Part shown: in pieces, positions 36,987 to 45,944 of the stretch
How positions within the stretch are numbered: the first letter of the stretch is position 1
Layout: each line of letters opens with the position of its first letter
NCBI GenBank assembly: GCA_045647785.1
Contig: JAZRMU010000034.1
Location: 1 to 47,508, forward strand
DNA from: SIG565 sp045647785
Lineage (GTDB): Bacteria; Bacillota; Clostridia; Oscillospirales; Acutalibacteraceae
DNA: 47,508 nt
Reading direction: 5' to 3'
The notes under the pieces: generated by a model
What the model saw: only the letters and a program-made list of their open reading frames with translations
What the model was told of the DNA's origin: nothing
The model's database searches: none
Made by a program: the position numbers and the translations under genes

Positions 36987-37955
36987 ATGAGTATTAAAAC
37001 CATTGGCGTTTTAACAAGCGGCGGCGATGCCCCCGGTATGAACGCAGTTGTTCGTTCGGTTGTCAGAACTGCACTTTCAAACGGACTCAATGTTAAAGGT
37101 ATAATGCACGGCTACAACGGACTGATTGAGGGCGAAATTATCGATATGAACATTCGCTCTGTATCGGAGATAATTCATCGCGGCGGTACAGTGCTTTACA
37201 CAGCACGCAGCCCAATGTTTAAAACCGAGGAAGGCATTCAGCTGGCTGTTGAAAACTGCAAGAAATTCGGTATTGACGGTATCGTTGTTATCGGCGGCGA
37301 CGGCTCTTTCAGAGGTGCCCGCGACTTATCTCTGCACGGTATCCCCTGCATTGGAGTTCCCGGTACTATAGATAACGATATTTCCTGCACCGAGTACACC
37401 ATCGGCTTCGATACTGCTATGAACACAGTTGTTCAGATGGTGGATAGACTTCGCGATACCGCACAGTCGCACGAGCGCTGCAGTGTTGTTGAGGTTATGG
37501 GCAGACGCGCAGGCTGGATTGCTCTGCACACAGGTATTGCTGTTGGCGCTACCGCTGTTTTGGTGCCCGAGGTGGAATTTAATCTTAAAAAGGATGTTAT
37601 AGATAAAATCCGCGAAACACAGGCAACCGGCAAAAAGCACTTTATTATTGTTGTTGCAGAAGGTGTTGGCAAGGTTACTGAAATTGCAAAAGAAATTGAG
37701 GAAATTACAGGCATTGAAAGCCGTGCCACAATTTTGGGCCATGTTCAGCGCGGAGGCAGACCTACCGTTCGCGACCGCGTTATGGCAAGCCAGATGGGTC
37801 ATGCGGCAGTTAATCTTTTAATTGAGGGCATTGGCAACCGCGTTGTTGCTTTCAAAAACAATCGTATTGTGAACTATGATATTTATGAAGCATTGCAGAT
37901 GACCAAGGAGTTTGACCTGCAGTCTTATGAAATGCTTAATGATATTTCGGTATAA
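36987..37955 (+). CDS. pfkA: 6-phosphofructokinase
   Basis: ATP-dependent glycolytic enzyme. 322 residues, with GVLTSGGDAPGMNAVVRS, VIGGDGSFRGA, the catalytic GTIDNDI, and GRRAGWIALHTGIA. Standard bacterial PfkA length. TTTGGAGGA precedes the ATG. Confidence 0.98.
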   Translation: MSIKTIGVLTSGGDAPGMNAVVRSVVRTALSNGLNVKGIMHGYNGLIEGEIIDMNIRSVSEIIHRGGTVLYTARSPMFKTEEGIQLAVENCKKFGIDGIVVIGGDGSFRGARDLSLHGIPCIGVPGTIDNDISCTEYTIGFDTAMNTVVQMVDRLRDTAQSHERCSVVEVMGRRAGWIALHTGIAVGATAVLVPEVEFNLKKDVIDKIRETQATGKKHFIIVVAEGVGKVTEIAKEIEEITGIESRATILGHVQRGGRPTVRDRVMASQMGHAAVNLLIEGIGNRVVAFKNNRIVNYDIYEALQMTKEFDLQSYEMLNDISV

Positions 37956-37960
37956 TAAAA

Positions 37961-37988
37961 AACAAAAGCGGGCTTAAAAGCCCGCTTT
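37961..37988. terminator. Terminator between pfkA and acpP
   Basis: Nine-pair stem AAAGCGGGC with GCCCGCTTT (37965-37973 and 37980-37988). The T-run is good on the minus strand (after acpP) and weak on the plus strand. Confidence 0.8.
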
Positions 37989-38004
37989 ACTTTATAAGTA
38001 AATC

Positions 38005-38232
38005 TTATTTATTTGCCTCGATATACTTAACAAGGTCGCCTATTGTTTTAATGTTTTCGATTTCCTCATCGGGAATTTCAACATCGAATTCATCCTCAAT
38101 CGACATTAAAAGCTCTACAACATCAAGGCTGTCAGCACCGAGGTCGCCCGCGATATCGGTATCCATTGCCATATCGTCTGCTGAAGCATCTAACTGGTCT
38201 GCCAAAAGTTCTTTAATTTTTTCAAAAATCAT
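38005..38232 (-). CDS. acpP: Acyl carrier protein
   Basis: Carries growing acyl chains on a phosphopantetheine arm. 75 residues from the ATG, with the attachment site in DLGADSLDVVEL (Ser35) and the acidic helix EDEFDVEIPDEEIENI. GGAGG lies eight bases before this ATG; the open frame upstream adds 15 residues that ACPs lack. It stands alone with its own promoter, away from plsX and rnc. Confidence 0.97.
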   Translation of the reverse strand: MIFEKIKELLADQLDASADDMAMDTDIAGDLGADSLDVVELLMSIEDEFDVEIPDEEIENIKTIGDLVKYIEANK

Positions 38233-38310
38233 AAATAAGTCCTCCGAAATATCTGCCGCATTTATAGACAGCGGCAAATTTTTGTGATATATTTAATATA
38301 TCCTAATAAA

Positions 38311-38339
38311 ATAATAGGCGCAAAATGCTAATTTGTCAA
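38311..38339 (-). promoter_or_regulatory. Promoter of acpP
   Basis: TTGACA (38334-38339), 17 bases, TATTAT (38311-38316), reading left. Confidence 0.88.
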
Positions 38340-38365
38340 TAAAAATTTTTATAAAGGTGATAACT

Positions 38366-39454
38366 TTGATTTCTTGCTTTGGCTCAAAAATTAAAATTTC
38401 TATCGAAGGCGAGAGCCACGGAGAGTGCTTAAAGGGCACTATTTGTGGTCTTCCTGTAGGTGAAGCTATTGATGAAAAACAGATTGCTGTTCAAATGTCG
38501 CGCCGCGCACCTGGTATGGATAATACCGCAACGCCGCGCAAGGAAAACGATGCTGTCGAGTTTGTTTCGGGGATAGAAAACGGACTTACTAACGGCGAAC
38601 CAATCAGCTTTATAATCAAAAACACAAACACTCATTCATCGGACTACGATGAGCTGAAATTCACTCCCCGCCCCTCACATGCTGATTACCCCGCCTTTGT
38701 TAAATACGGCGGCGTAGCAGATATGCGCGGTAGCGGACATTTTTCAGGCAGACTCACTGCACCGCTGACGGCTATCGGTGCTATATGCCGACAAATCCTC
38801 GCGCGCCGTGGAATTACGGTTGGCGGACATATTTACAATATCGGCGAGGTTTTCGATACTGCCTTTGATGCCGTTTCGGTAAATGAGGAGCAATTAAAAG
38901 CCCTATCGGAAAAATATTTCGCTACAAATAGCGATACCGCCAAAGCCGAAATGCGCGAGTTGATTGTCGAGACCGCGGAAAACGGCGATAGTATTGGCGG
39001 TACTGTTGAAATTGCAGTTACAGGTATGCCCGTAGGTATAGGTAATCATATGTTTGGCGGAATAGAAAATATTATATCCTCGGTCATATTTGGTGTTCCT
39101 GCGGTTAAAGGCGTATCGTTTGGCGCAGGCTTTGATTTTGGCTACCTGCTCGGCAGCGAGGCTAATGACCAATACTATTTTAAAGATGATACCGTTGTAA
39201 CCGCTACTAACAATTGCGGTGGTATCGTGGGTGGTATGTCCACGGGTATGCCTATTATAATAAAGGCGGCACTAAAGCCCACACCATCAATTTTTATGGC
39301 ACAGCCTACTGTAAATCTCAAGACAAAAGAAAATGTTATGCTAAATATAAAGGGACGACACGACCCGTGCATCGTGCCCCGCGCACTGCCCGCAGTTGAG
39401 GCTGCAGTAGCTGTTGCTTTAACAATACTTTTAGCGGAAGATGAAAAACTGTAA
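38366..39454 (+). CDS. aroC: Chorismate synthase (TTG start)
   Basis: Last step of the shikimate route, FMN-dependent. 362 residues with SIEGESHGECLKG near the N-terminus, MSRRAPGMDNTATPRKEND, and DMRGSGHFSGRLTAP. I choose TTG at 38366 because AAAGGTGA ends five bases before it and the next codons match the family start; the upstream ATG lacks a ribosome-binding site and would add 11 odd residues. Confidence 0.95.
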   Translation: MISCFGSKIKISIEGESHGECLKGTICGLPVGEAIDEKQIAVQMSRRAPGMDNTATPRKENDAVEFVSGIENGLTNGEPISFIIKNTNTHSSDYDELKFTPRPSHADYPAFVKYGGVADMRGSGHFSGRLTAPLTAIGAICRQILARRGITVGGHIYNIGEVFDTAFDAVSVNEEQLKALSEKYFATNSDTAKAEMRELIVETAENGDSIGGTVEIAVTGMPVGIGNHMFGGIENIISSVIFGVPAVKGVSFGAGFDFGYLLGSEANDQYYFKDDTVVTATNNCGGIVGGMSTGMPIIIKAALKPTPSIFMAQPTVNLKTKENVMLNIKGRHDPCIVPRALPAVEAAVAVALTILLAEDEKL

Positions 39455-39461
39455 ATTATTA

Positions 39462-39490
39462 TTGAAAAATTATAGTTTATAATATATAAT
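39462..39490 (+). promoter_or_regulatory. Promoter of proS
   Basis: TTGAAA (39462-39467), 17 bases, TATAAT (39485-39490), 8 bases after the aroC stop. Confidence 0.78.
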
Positions 39491-39508
39491 ATCTTGTGGT
39501 GATAAAAT

Positions 39509-40942
39509 ATGGCAAAAGAAAAACTAGTAAAAGAAATTACCTCTATGGAGGAGGACTTTGCAAAATGGTACACAGATGTTGTATCTAAAGCAGAGCTTAT
39601 GGATTACTCATCCGTTAAGGGATGTATGATCATTCGCCCCTACGGCTGGGCTATCTGGGAAAACATTCAGAAAATACTTGACGGTATGTTCAAGGAAACG
39701 GGACACGAAAATGTTTCAATGCCTATGTTCATTCCCGAGGGTCTGCTTGAAAAGGAAAAGGACCATGTTGAGGGCTTTGCACCCGAGGTTGCTTGGGTAA
39801 CACATGGCGGACACGAAAAACTTGAGGAGCGCCTTTGCGTGCGTCCTACCTCGGAAACGCTTTTCTGCGACCATTATAAAAATATTATTCAGTCTTATCG
39901 CGACCTGCCAAAGCTATACAATCAGTGGTGCAGCGTTGTTCGCTGGGAAAAAACAACAAGACCTTTCTTGCGCTCACGCGAGTTCCATTGGCAAGAAGGT
40001 CATACCATTCACGCTACCGCCGAGGAAGCACAGGCTGAAACAATCCAGATGCTGAATGTATATGCAGAATTTGCTGAAAAGTATCTTGCTATCCCTGTTA
40101 TCAAAGGCGTTAAGACTGAAAAGGAACGTTTTGCAGGTGCAGTTGACACCTATACAATTGAAGCTATGATGCATGACGGTAAGGCACTGCAGAGCGGCAC
40201 CTCCCACTTCTTTGGTGATGGCTTTGCAAAAGCCTTCGACATTCAGTTCACCGATAAGGAAAACAAGCTTTCCTATCCCTTCCAGACCTCTTGGGGTGTT
40301 TCCACCCGCCTTATCGGCGCAATTATTATGACACACGGCGATGATAACGGTCTTGTTCTTCCGCCTGCTGTAGCACCTATTCAAGTGGTTGTTGTTCCGA
40401 TTGCTTCGCATAAAGCAGGAGTTACCGAAAAGGCTACCGAGGTTTATGAGAGATTGCGTAAAATCTGCCGCGCTAAAATCGATGTTACCGACCAGTCTCC
40501 CGGATGGAAGTTTGCAGAATACGAAATGAAGGGTGTTCCGCTCCGTCTTGAACTCGGTCCGCGCGATATCGAGAACGGCTGCTGCGTAATCGCACGCCGC
40601 GATAACGGTGAAAAAATCACCGTATCACTGGATGAGCTTGAAGCAAAAATCCCCGAGCTGCTCGATGCTGTACGCGATGGCATTTACAACAATGCACTCG
40701 AGCGCAGAAACGGTATGATGTATACCGCAAAAACTCTCGATGAGCTTATTGATATTGCCGATAACAAGTCCGGCTTTATTAAAGCTATGTGGTGTGGCGA
40801 CAGAGCTTGCGAGGAAACACTTAAAGATAAAGCGGGTGTATCTTCACGCTGCATTCCCTTCGAACAGGAGGAACTCTCTGACACCTGTGTTTGCTGCGGC
40901 AAAAAGGCAACAAAAATGCTCTATTGGGGCAAAGCATATTAA
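39509..40942 (+). CDS. proS: Prolyl-tRNA synthetase, archaeal/eukaryotic type
   Basis: Class II synthetase of 477 residues. It lacks the large editing insertion of the longer bacterial ProRS. Motif 2 region is VVRWEKTTRPFLRSREFHWQEGHT and motif 3 lies in TSWGVSTRLIGAIIMTHGD. The end has a Cys cluster (CVCCGKKATKML) and the terminal Tyr typical of this type. This form is common in Clostridia. It has its own promoter and a strong terminator. Confidence 0.97.
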   Translation: MAKEKLVKEITSMEEDFAKWYTDVVSKAELMDYSSVKGCMIIRPYGWAIWENIQKILDGMFKETGHENVSMPMFIPEGLLEKEKDHVEGFAPEVAWVTHGGHEKLEERLCVRPTSETLFCDHYKNIIQSYRDLPKLYNQWCSVVRWEKTTRPFLRSREFHWQEGHTIHATAEEAQAETIQMLNVYAEFAEKYLAIPVIKGVKTEKERFAGAVDTYTIEAMMHDGKALQSGTSHFFGDGFAKAFDIQFTDKENKLSYPFQTSWGVSTRLIGAIIMTHGDDNGLVLPPAVAPIQVVVVPIASHKAGVTEKATEVYERLRKICRAKIDVTDQSPGWKFAEYEMKGVPLRLELGPRDIENGCCVIARRDNGEKITVSLDELEAKIPELLDAVRDGIYNNALERRNGMMYTAKTLDELIDIADNKSGFIKAMWCGDRACEETLKDKAGVSSRCIPFEQEELSDTCVCCGKKATKMLYWGKAY

Positions 40943-40955
40943 TGATTTGATATTA

Positions 40956-40996
40956 AAAAGCTGTGCAGAAGTTATCTGCGCAGCTTTTATTTTTAT
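40956..40996 (+). terminator. Terminator after proS
   Basis: Fourteen-pair stem with one G-U (40956-40969 with 40975-40988), loop of five, then ATTTTTATT. Confidence 0.9.
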
Positions 40997-41102
40997 TGGT
41001 AGAAACAAGCGCTACCTTTATAGTTTTCCTTCCATTTTTATGTAAACAAAAGTAATTTTGTATATCTACCGATATCTTCCATAAAATAACGGCGGTGATT
41101 AT

Positions 41103-41504
41103 ATGAAAAAAGCAAAAACACTTTTAATATTTTTTGTTACCGGCGCTATTGGGTATGGGTTTATTGAGATTCTTTGGCGTGGGCACACACATTGGAGTAT
41201 GCTGACGCTTGGTGGAATATGCTTTACGGTATTCGGTAAAATAAGCAATTTTTTTAAGAATACCTGTTTGCTTTATAAAGCAATTATGGCAAGTGCTTTT
41301 GTTACCGCAGCCGAGTTTATTTACGGGCTTATTTTTAATATAATTTTAAAAAAGGGAATTTGGGATTATAGTCTTATCCCATTTAATTTCAAAGGACAAA
41401 TATGCCTTTTATACTCCGTTTTTTGGTGGATTTTGGCTCTAATTTTCATACCCGTTGCAGATATTTTCAACAATAGATTGCAAAATTCAAAAAAGGTGGT
41501 ATAA
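41103..41504 (+). CDS. CmpB-type integral membrane protein
   Basis: 133 residues with about four membrane spans and the segment GAIGYGFIEILWRGHTHWSM near the N-terminus, which matches the ABC_trans_CmpB family (called a putative ABC permease, though no ATPase is known to pair with it). No ATPase gene is nearby. GGCGGTGA precedes the ATG. The stop codon overlaps the -10 box of the alr promoter. Confidence 0.75.
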   Translation: MKKAKTLLIFFVTGAIGYGFIEILWRGHTHWSMLTLGGICFTVFGKISNFFKNTCLLYKAIMASAFVTAAEFIYGLIFNIILKKGIWDYSLIPFNFKGQICLLYSVFWWILALIFIPVADIFNNRLQNSKKVV

Positions 41505-41505
41505 T
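41478..41505 (+). promoter_or_regulatory. Promoter of alr
   Basis: TTGCAA (41478-41483), 16 bases, TATAAT (41500-41505), inside the end of the upstream gene. Confidence 0.75.
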
Positions 41506-41533
41506 ATATTTATTAATACACCAGAGGTTGATT

Positions 41534-42658
41534 ATGGAATTTTTAGACAGAACATGGGCTGAAGTTAATATTCCTGCCCTGATACATAATTTCAACTTAA
41601 TAAAGCAACAGATAGGCGATGCGCAGACTATGGCGGTTGTTAAAGCGGATGCCTATGGACATTCCGCCAAAGATGTAACGCCTGTTTTAGAAGCGCTTGG
41701 TGCTGACCGATTTGCAGTTTCTAACCTTAACGAGGCTTTAGCTCTTATAGAGTATGGTATTAAAAAGCCTATTCTAATTTTAGGCTACACTCCGGTGCAC
41801 TGTGCATCCAAGCTTGCAAAAAACGGTATTACTCAAACCGTTTATTCGCCTGAATATGCTGATGCCCTCTCCCGCGAGGCCCAGGCCGCGAATGTTACTG
41901 TTTCGGTTCACATCAAGCTTGACACAGGTATGGGAAGACTTGGTTTTAATGCTAAAAGCGAGGATTTTTCTGATTTTGGCGAGGTAATTTCCGTTTTTTC
42001 AAAAAAGGGATTAAAGGTTGAGGGTATGTTTACCCACTTCCCTGTTGCAGATTCTAAAACTGACAGCGATAAAGAATATACTCGCCACCAAATAAACTGC
42101 TTTAGTAAAGCAATTGAAAAAATCCGCGCTGCCGGTTATGATACGGGGCTTTTACATTGCGCTAACTCGGCAGGTGTTATTTTGGGCGGAGAATTAAAAC
42201 TCGATATTTGCAGACCCGGTATAATACTTTACGGGCTATCCCCCTCCGACTCCGTGGCACTTGAAGGACTTATTCCTGTAATGTCGTTAAAATCCGTGGT
42301 TTCAATGGTTAAAACGGTTAAGGCCGGCGAATATTTAAGCTACTCCAGAGCTTACAGAGCCCAAAAAGAAATGAAAATTGCTACAATAACCGCAGGATAT
42401 GCCGATGGATACCCGCGAGCTCTTTCAAATTTGGGTGAGGTTGTTATCGGAGGCTGTCGAGCACCTATTGTCGGTAAAATTTGTATGGACCAATTCTTGG
42501 TAGATGTATCTGCCCTTGAAAATGTACAAATCGGACAAGAGGTACTGCTTTTTGGTCCTGAACTTCCTGTGGAGGAAATTGCCGAAAAATGCGGCACAAT
42601 TAATTATGAAATTATTTGCGGTGTTTCTCATCGAGTACCACGCGTAATAATCAAATAA
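41534..42658 (+). CDS. alr: Alanine racemase
   Basis: PLP enzyme giving D-alanine for the cell wall. 374 residues from the ATG, with the cofactor Lys37 in VVKADAYGH, GMFTHFPVADS, the substrate-side SYSRAYRA, and the Met-Asp region ICMDQFLVDVS. AGAGG lies six bases before this ATG. It is followed by mscL. Confidence 0.97.
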   Translation: MEFLDRTWAEVNIPALIHNFNLIKQQIGDAQTMAVVKADAYGHSAKDVTPVLEALGADRFAVSNLNEALALIEYGIKKPILILGYTPVHCASKLAKNGITQTVYSPEYADALSREAQAANVTVSVHIKLDTGMGRLGFNAKSEDFSDFGEVISVFSKKGLKVEGMFTHFPVADSKTDSDKEYTRHQINCFSKAIEKIRAAGYDTGLLHCANSAGVILGGELKLDICRPGIILYGLSPSDSVALEGLIPVMSLKSVVSMVKTVKAGEYLSYSRAYRAQKEMKIATITAGYADGYPRALSNLGEVVIGGCRAPIVGKICMDQFLVDVSALENVQIGQEVLLFGPELPVEEIAEKCGTINYEIICGVSHRVPRVIIK

Positions 42659-42677
42659 AAAGGAATGGGGAAAATTT

Positions 42678-43145
42678 ATGAAAAAGTTTCTTAATGAATT
42701 CAAAGAGTTTATAACCAAGGGCAATGTGCTTGATATGGCTGTCGGTGTTATCATCGGTGCTGCCTTCAAGGATATTGTAACAAGTCTTACAAATGACCTT
42801 ATTTCACCGATACTCGGTATCTTTGGTGGCGTTGATTTCAGCGACCTGAAGCTCGTTATCGGAACTAAAGAGGTTGTTGATGCATCAGGTGCTATGACAA
42901 TTGTTGAAAACACTCTTAACTACGGCGCTTTTATCACCGCTATTATCAACTTCCTTATTATGGCATTTATCATCTTTATGCTTGTTAAGGGCGTTACCGC
43001 TGTTGAGAAGTTAAGCATGCAGGCATTCAAGAAAAAGCAGGCCGAGGAAGCTCCCGCAGAACCCACAACAAAGATTTGTCCCTACTGCAAATCTGAAATC
43101 GCTATTGAAGCTACCCGTTGCCCCCACTGCACCTCGGAGCTGTAA
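42678..43145 (+). CDS. mscL: Large-conductance mechanosensitive channel with zinc ribbon
   Basis: Membrane channel that opens under osmotic shock. Residues 1-120 are MscL: FKEFITKGNVLDMAVGVIIGAAF (first span) and the second span FITAIINFLIMAFIIFMLVKG. After a short Ala/Glu/Pro linker the last 24 residues add a zinc ribbon, with Cys134, Cys137, Cys148 and Cys151 (CPYC...CPHC). Most MscL proteins end in a plain helix, so this addition is notable. Lies 19 bases after alr. Confidence 0.96.
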   Translation: MKKFLNEFKEFITKGNVLDMAVGVIIGAAFKDIVTSLTNDLISPILGIFGGVDFSDLKLVIGTKEVVDASGAMTIVENTLNYGAFITAIINFLIMAFIIFMLVKGVTAVEKLSMQAFKKKQAEEAPAEPTTKICPYCKSEIAIEATRCPHCTSEL

Positions 43146-43157
43146 ATACATAATATT

Positions 43158-43187
43158 AAATCCCCGTGAATTCACGGGGATTTTTTT
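43158..43187 (+). terminator. Terminator after mscL
   Basis: Stem TCCCCGTG with CACGGGGA (43161-43168 and 43173-43180) around an AATT loop, followed by seven T. Confidence 0.92.
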
Positions 43188-43219
43188 GTTGCATAGAATA
43201 CATTGTAGGAGTGAATTTT

Positions 43220-43459
43220 ATGCGACTAGATAAACTAAAGGTTGGGGATTGCGGTATTATCACCGAGGTTAACCCCAATTCCTCAATATATAAGCGACTT
43301 ATAGATATTGGATTTACAAACGGTAGCAAGGTTAAATGTGTACTTAAAAGCCCGCTAGGCGACCCTATGGCATATTTAATCAAGGGTACTGTCATCGCTT
43401 TGAGACACGAAAACGCCTCTGAAATCAAGGTTGGTGAGGTGTCTAATGGGGCTTACTAA
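43220..43459 (+). CDS. feoA: Ferrous iron transport protein FeoA
   Basis: Small SH3-like protein that works with FeoB. 79 residues from the ATG, with GDCGIITEVN, RLIDIGFTNGSKV and PLGDPMAYLIKGTVIALR. GGAG precedes the ATG; upstream in-frame codons lie in the mscL terminator and are not used. It overlaps feoB by 14 bases. Confidence 0.95.
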   Translation: MRLDKLKVGDCGIITEVNPNSSIYKRLIDIGFTNGSKVKCVLKSPLGDPMAYLIKGTVIALRHENASEIKVGEVSNGAY

Positions 43460-45314
43460 TCAAGCAACGGGCGCCAAGATTATCGGCAATAATTTTTCGG
43501 TTTTAAAAAATAGCAGTAGCGATATTACCGTTTGTCTTGCCGGGAATCCCAACGTCGGGAAAAGCACTGTTTTTAATGCGCTTACAGGTATGCATCAACA
43601 TACCGGAAACTGGTCGGGAAAGACGGTGGATACTGCGGTTGGCACATTTTCTCATAACGGCAGACGCATTATTTTAATAGACACACCGGGGACATATTCT
43701 CTGGATGCCTTATCAGCCGAGGAGGAGGTTGCAAGGGATTTTATTTTAAACGGCGGCGCTGATGTTTGCGTTTTAGTATGTGATGCAACAGCACTTGAGC
43801 GAAATCTCAATTTATGCTTGCAAATAATCGAATTACAAAAAAACACTATTCTATGCCTTAATTTTATTGATGAGGCTGATAAAAAACATATTGAAATAGA
43901 TAATAAAAAATTGTCTTCATTGTTAGGAGTACCTGTAATATCTGTTTCAGCGCGAAACAACAAGGGATTGGATAAGCTTTGTGATGAAATTATAAAGTTA
44001 AAGGATGTTGGAAACCGCTGCCATTTTACTCACGCTACTTTTTCGCCCGAAAAAATCTTTAATGAATGCATTTTTTCACCCAAAAATCCCCGCGAGCAAG
44101 ACGGAAAAATCGACCGCATTTTAGCGGGCAAAATTACAGCTTTCCCCTTTATGATGCTATTACTACTACTCACATTTTGGGTCACGATTAAAGGTGCAAA
44201 TTACCCTTCTCAATTATTAAGCAATATATTGTTCTCCGTAGAGGCGTGGCTTTATAAGGCTCTCGGCGATATAGGGGTTCCAAGCTTTATAAATGAGCTT
44301 TTCACTCACGGGATTTTCAGAACGCTTGCCTGGATAGTGTCTGTAATGCTGCCTCCTATGGCAATATTTTTTCCGCTTTTCACCTTGCTTGAGGATTCGG
44401 GATATCTTCCAAGAATCGCCTTTTGCCTTGACCGCGGATTTAAAAAATGCAATGCCTGCGGCAAGCAATCGCTAACTATGTGTATGGGCTTTGGCTGCAA
44501 CGCAGCGGGCATAATCGGTTGCAGAATAATTGATTCTAAACGAGAGCGCCTAATAGCTATTTTAACAAACAGTCTTGTGCCCTGCAATGGTAGATTTCCG
44601 CTGCTTATAAGTATTATTTCTATGTTCTTCGTGAGCGGTATAGGCGGCTCATTCTTATCGGCACTGATGCTGACTGCTCTTATACTTTTAAGTATTACTA
44701 TGACATTTTTAGCATCGTTTATACTTTCAAAAACCGTGCTTCGCGGCGTTCCGTCGGCGTTCACTTTAGAGCTGCCGCCCTACCGCCGACCACAAATAAT
44801 CAAAACTATTACTCGCTCAATTTTCGACCGCACACTCTTTGTGCTCTACCGCGCGGTGATATCCGCAATACCTGCAGGCCTTATAATCTGGCTTGCAGCA
44901 AATATAATGGTTTCGGGGTGTTCGCTACTCACATACGCTGCAAATTTTCTAGACCCATTTGCAAATCTATTAGGACTTGACGGAGTAATACTGCTCGCGT
45001 TTATACTCGGTATGCCTGCAAACGAAATTGTAGTACCTATAATAATTATGGCATATTTAGGAGGCGGAAATTTACAGAGCGTTACGGACCTATCGGCACT
45101 TAAAATAATTTTTGTGGATAACGGCTGGAACACGCTTACTGCACTTAATGTTATGCTTTTTTCACTTTTCCATTGGCCCTGTACCACCAGTCTACTTACA
45201 GTCAAGAAAGAAACGGGCAGCCTAAAATGGACCGCAATCGCCTTCTTTTTACCTACAATAACAGGTATTATTGTTTGTATGCTGACAAATTTGATTTATA
45301 CTATAATAAAATAA
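43446..45314 (+). CDS. feoB: Ferrous iron transporter FeoB
   Basis: Membrane Fe(II) transporter with a cytoplasmic GTPase domain. 622 residues from ATG at 43446. G1 GNPNVGKS (33-40), G2 region HTGNWSGKTV, G3 DTPGTYSL, G4 NFIDEA, then gate segments MCMGFGCNAAGIIGCRIID and LVPCNGRFPLL and about eight membrane spans. It is shorter than the about 700-770 residues of E. coli-type FeoB, as in several clostridial members. Iron uptake with feoA is the expected role. Confidence 0.96.
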   Translation: MGLTNQATGAKIIGNNFSVLKNSSSDITVCLAGNPNVGKSTVFNALTGMHQHTGNWSGKTVDTAVGTFSHNGRRIILIDTPGTYSLDALSAEEEVARDFILNGGADVCVLVCDATALERNLNLCLQIIELQKNTILCLNFIDEADKKHIEIDNKKLSSLLGVPVISVSARNNKGLDKLCDEIIKLKDVGNRCHFTHATFSPEKIFNECIFSPKNPREQDGKIDRILAGKITAFPFMMLLLLLTFWVTIKGANYPSQLLSNILFSVEAWLYKALGDIGVPSFINELFTHGIFRTLAWIVSVMLPPMAIFFPLFTLLEDSGYLPRIAFCLDRGFKKCNACGKQSLTMCMGFGCNAAGIIGCRIIDSKRERLIAILTNSLVPCNGRFPLLISIISMFFVSGIGGSFLSALMLTALILLSITMTFLASFILSKTVLRGVPSAFTLELPPYRRPQIIKTITRSIFDRTLFVLYRAVISAIPAGLIIWLAANIMVSGCSLLTYAANFLDPFANLLGLDGVILLAFILGMPANEIVVPIIIMAYLGGGNLQSVTDLSALKIIFVDNGWNTLTALNVMLFSLFHWPCTTSLLTVKKETGSLKWTAIAFFLPTITGIIVCMLTNLIYTIIK

Positions 45315-45337
45315 AAGCGCCGTTTGGCGCTTTTATT
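45310..45337. terminator. Bidirectional terminator after feoB
   Basis: Twelve-pair stem AATAAAAGCGCC with GGCGCTTTTATT (45310-45321 and 45326-45337), loop GTTT, between convergent genes. Confidence 0.88.
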
Positions 45338-45698
45338 CTGTAATTTCCCAAAAATAACGGCGTGTAGATGGTGGAAAATCTTCGAGAACGCCATACTCCG
45401 GGTCGTAAAACTCACCCTCGAAATAAAGCGACCAATGCCAGCATTTCGGGGTTTCTAAACTTAATAGAGCAACTCCGGGCAGTTCCTCCTTGTTTTTAAC
45501 ATCTATTCGTTTTTCAGATACTTTAACACCGAGTGTGAGTAAAACCTCTTTCATCATTTTAAGCGTTGTTTCCCTCTCGGTGCCGCAAATGCGGATGATT
45601 TCCAAAACATCGGTATCGGTAAGCATAGCTAAAACCGCCTGACCACATGCCAAGGGATTCGGTTCGTATATATGATTCGGCTTTTTTGTTAGCGCCAT
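45333..45698 (-). CDS. Small C39-like (papain-fold) protein
   Basis: 121 residues. A candidate catalytic Cys18 is in NPLACGQAVLAML, with His88 in CWHWSLYFEGEFYDPEYG and Asp99 after it: the Cys-His-Asp order of C39-like peptidases. There is no signal peptide or transporter partner, so it is probably cytoplasmic, and it might be an inactive or specialised relative. The ATG is preceded by GGGTGATA; six extra codons upstream lack support. Confidence 0.6.
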   Translation of the reverse strand: MALTKKPNHIYEPNPLACGQAVLAMLTDTDVLEIIRICGTERETTLKMMKEVLLTLGVKVSEKRIDVKNKEELPGVALLSLETPKCWHWSLYFEGEFYDPEYGVLEDFPPSTRRYFWEITE

Positions 45699-45750
45699 AT
45701 TATCACCCAAAAACATTATACTGAAAATAAAATATTTTGCAATAGATATG

Positions 45751-45779
45751 TTGACAAAAAACTAAAGTTGTGTTAAAAT
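45751..45779 (+). promoter_or_regulatory. Promoter of the tRNA-Ser cluster
   Basis: TTGACA (45751-45756), 17 bases, TAAAAT (45774-45779), 16 bases before the first tRNA. Confidence 0.85.
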
Positions 45780-45794
45780 AGTCAAGTCGCATAC

Positions 45795-45883
45795 GGAGAG
45801 GTATCGAAGTGGTCATAACGAGGCGGTCTTGAAAACCGTTTGGGTGCAAGCCCACAAGGGTTCGAATCCCTTCCTCTCCGCCA
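45795..45883 (+). tRNA. tRNA-Ser (UGA)
   Basis: Class II tRNA with a long variable arm. Acceptor GGAGAGG pairs with CCTCTCC (45873-45879); discriminator G and encoded CCA (45881-45883). Anticodon TGA at 45830-45832 in loop CTTGAAA; T loop TTCGAAT. Confidence 0.96.
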
Positions 45884-45901
45884 TTTTTAATTGAATCTTG
45901 T

Positions 45902-45944
45902 ATAAAACAAGTTGCAATACGGAGTAGTACTCAAGTTGGTGACG
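45902..45944 (+). pseudogene. 5' fragment of a second tRNA-Ser with its leader
   Basis: The 28 bases 45917-45944 are identical to 46111-46138, which are the immediate leader and the first 24 bases of tRNA-Ser(GCU), ending in the D arm. The match extends upstream with a few differences to about 45902. After 45944 the sequence no longer resembles a tRNA. Confidence 0.85.

Noticed and set aside
37326..37802. A 158-codon minus-strand frame, Asn/Cys-rich
   Set aside because: Antisense to pfkA; odd composition typical of a shadow frame.
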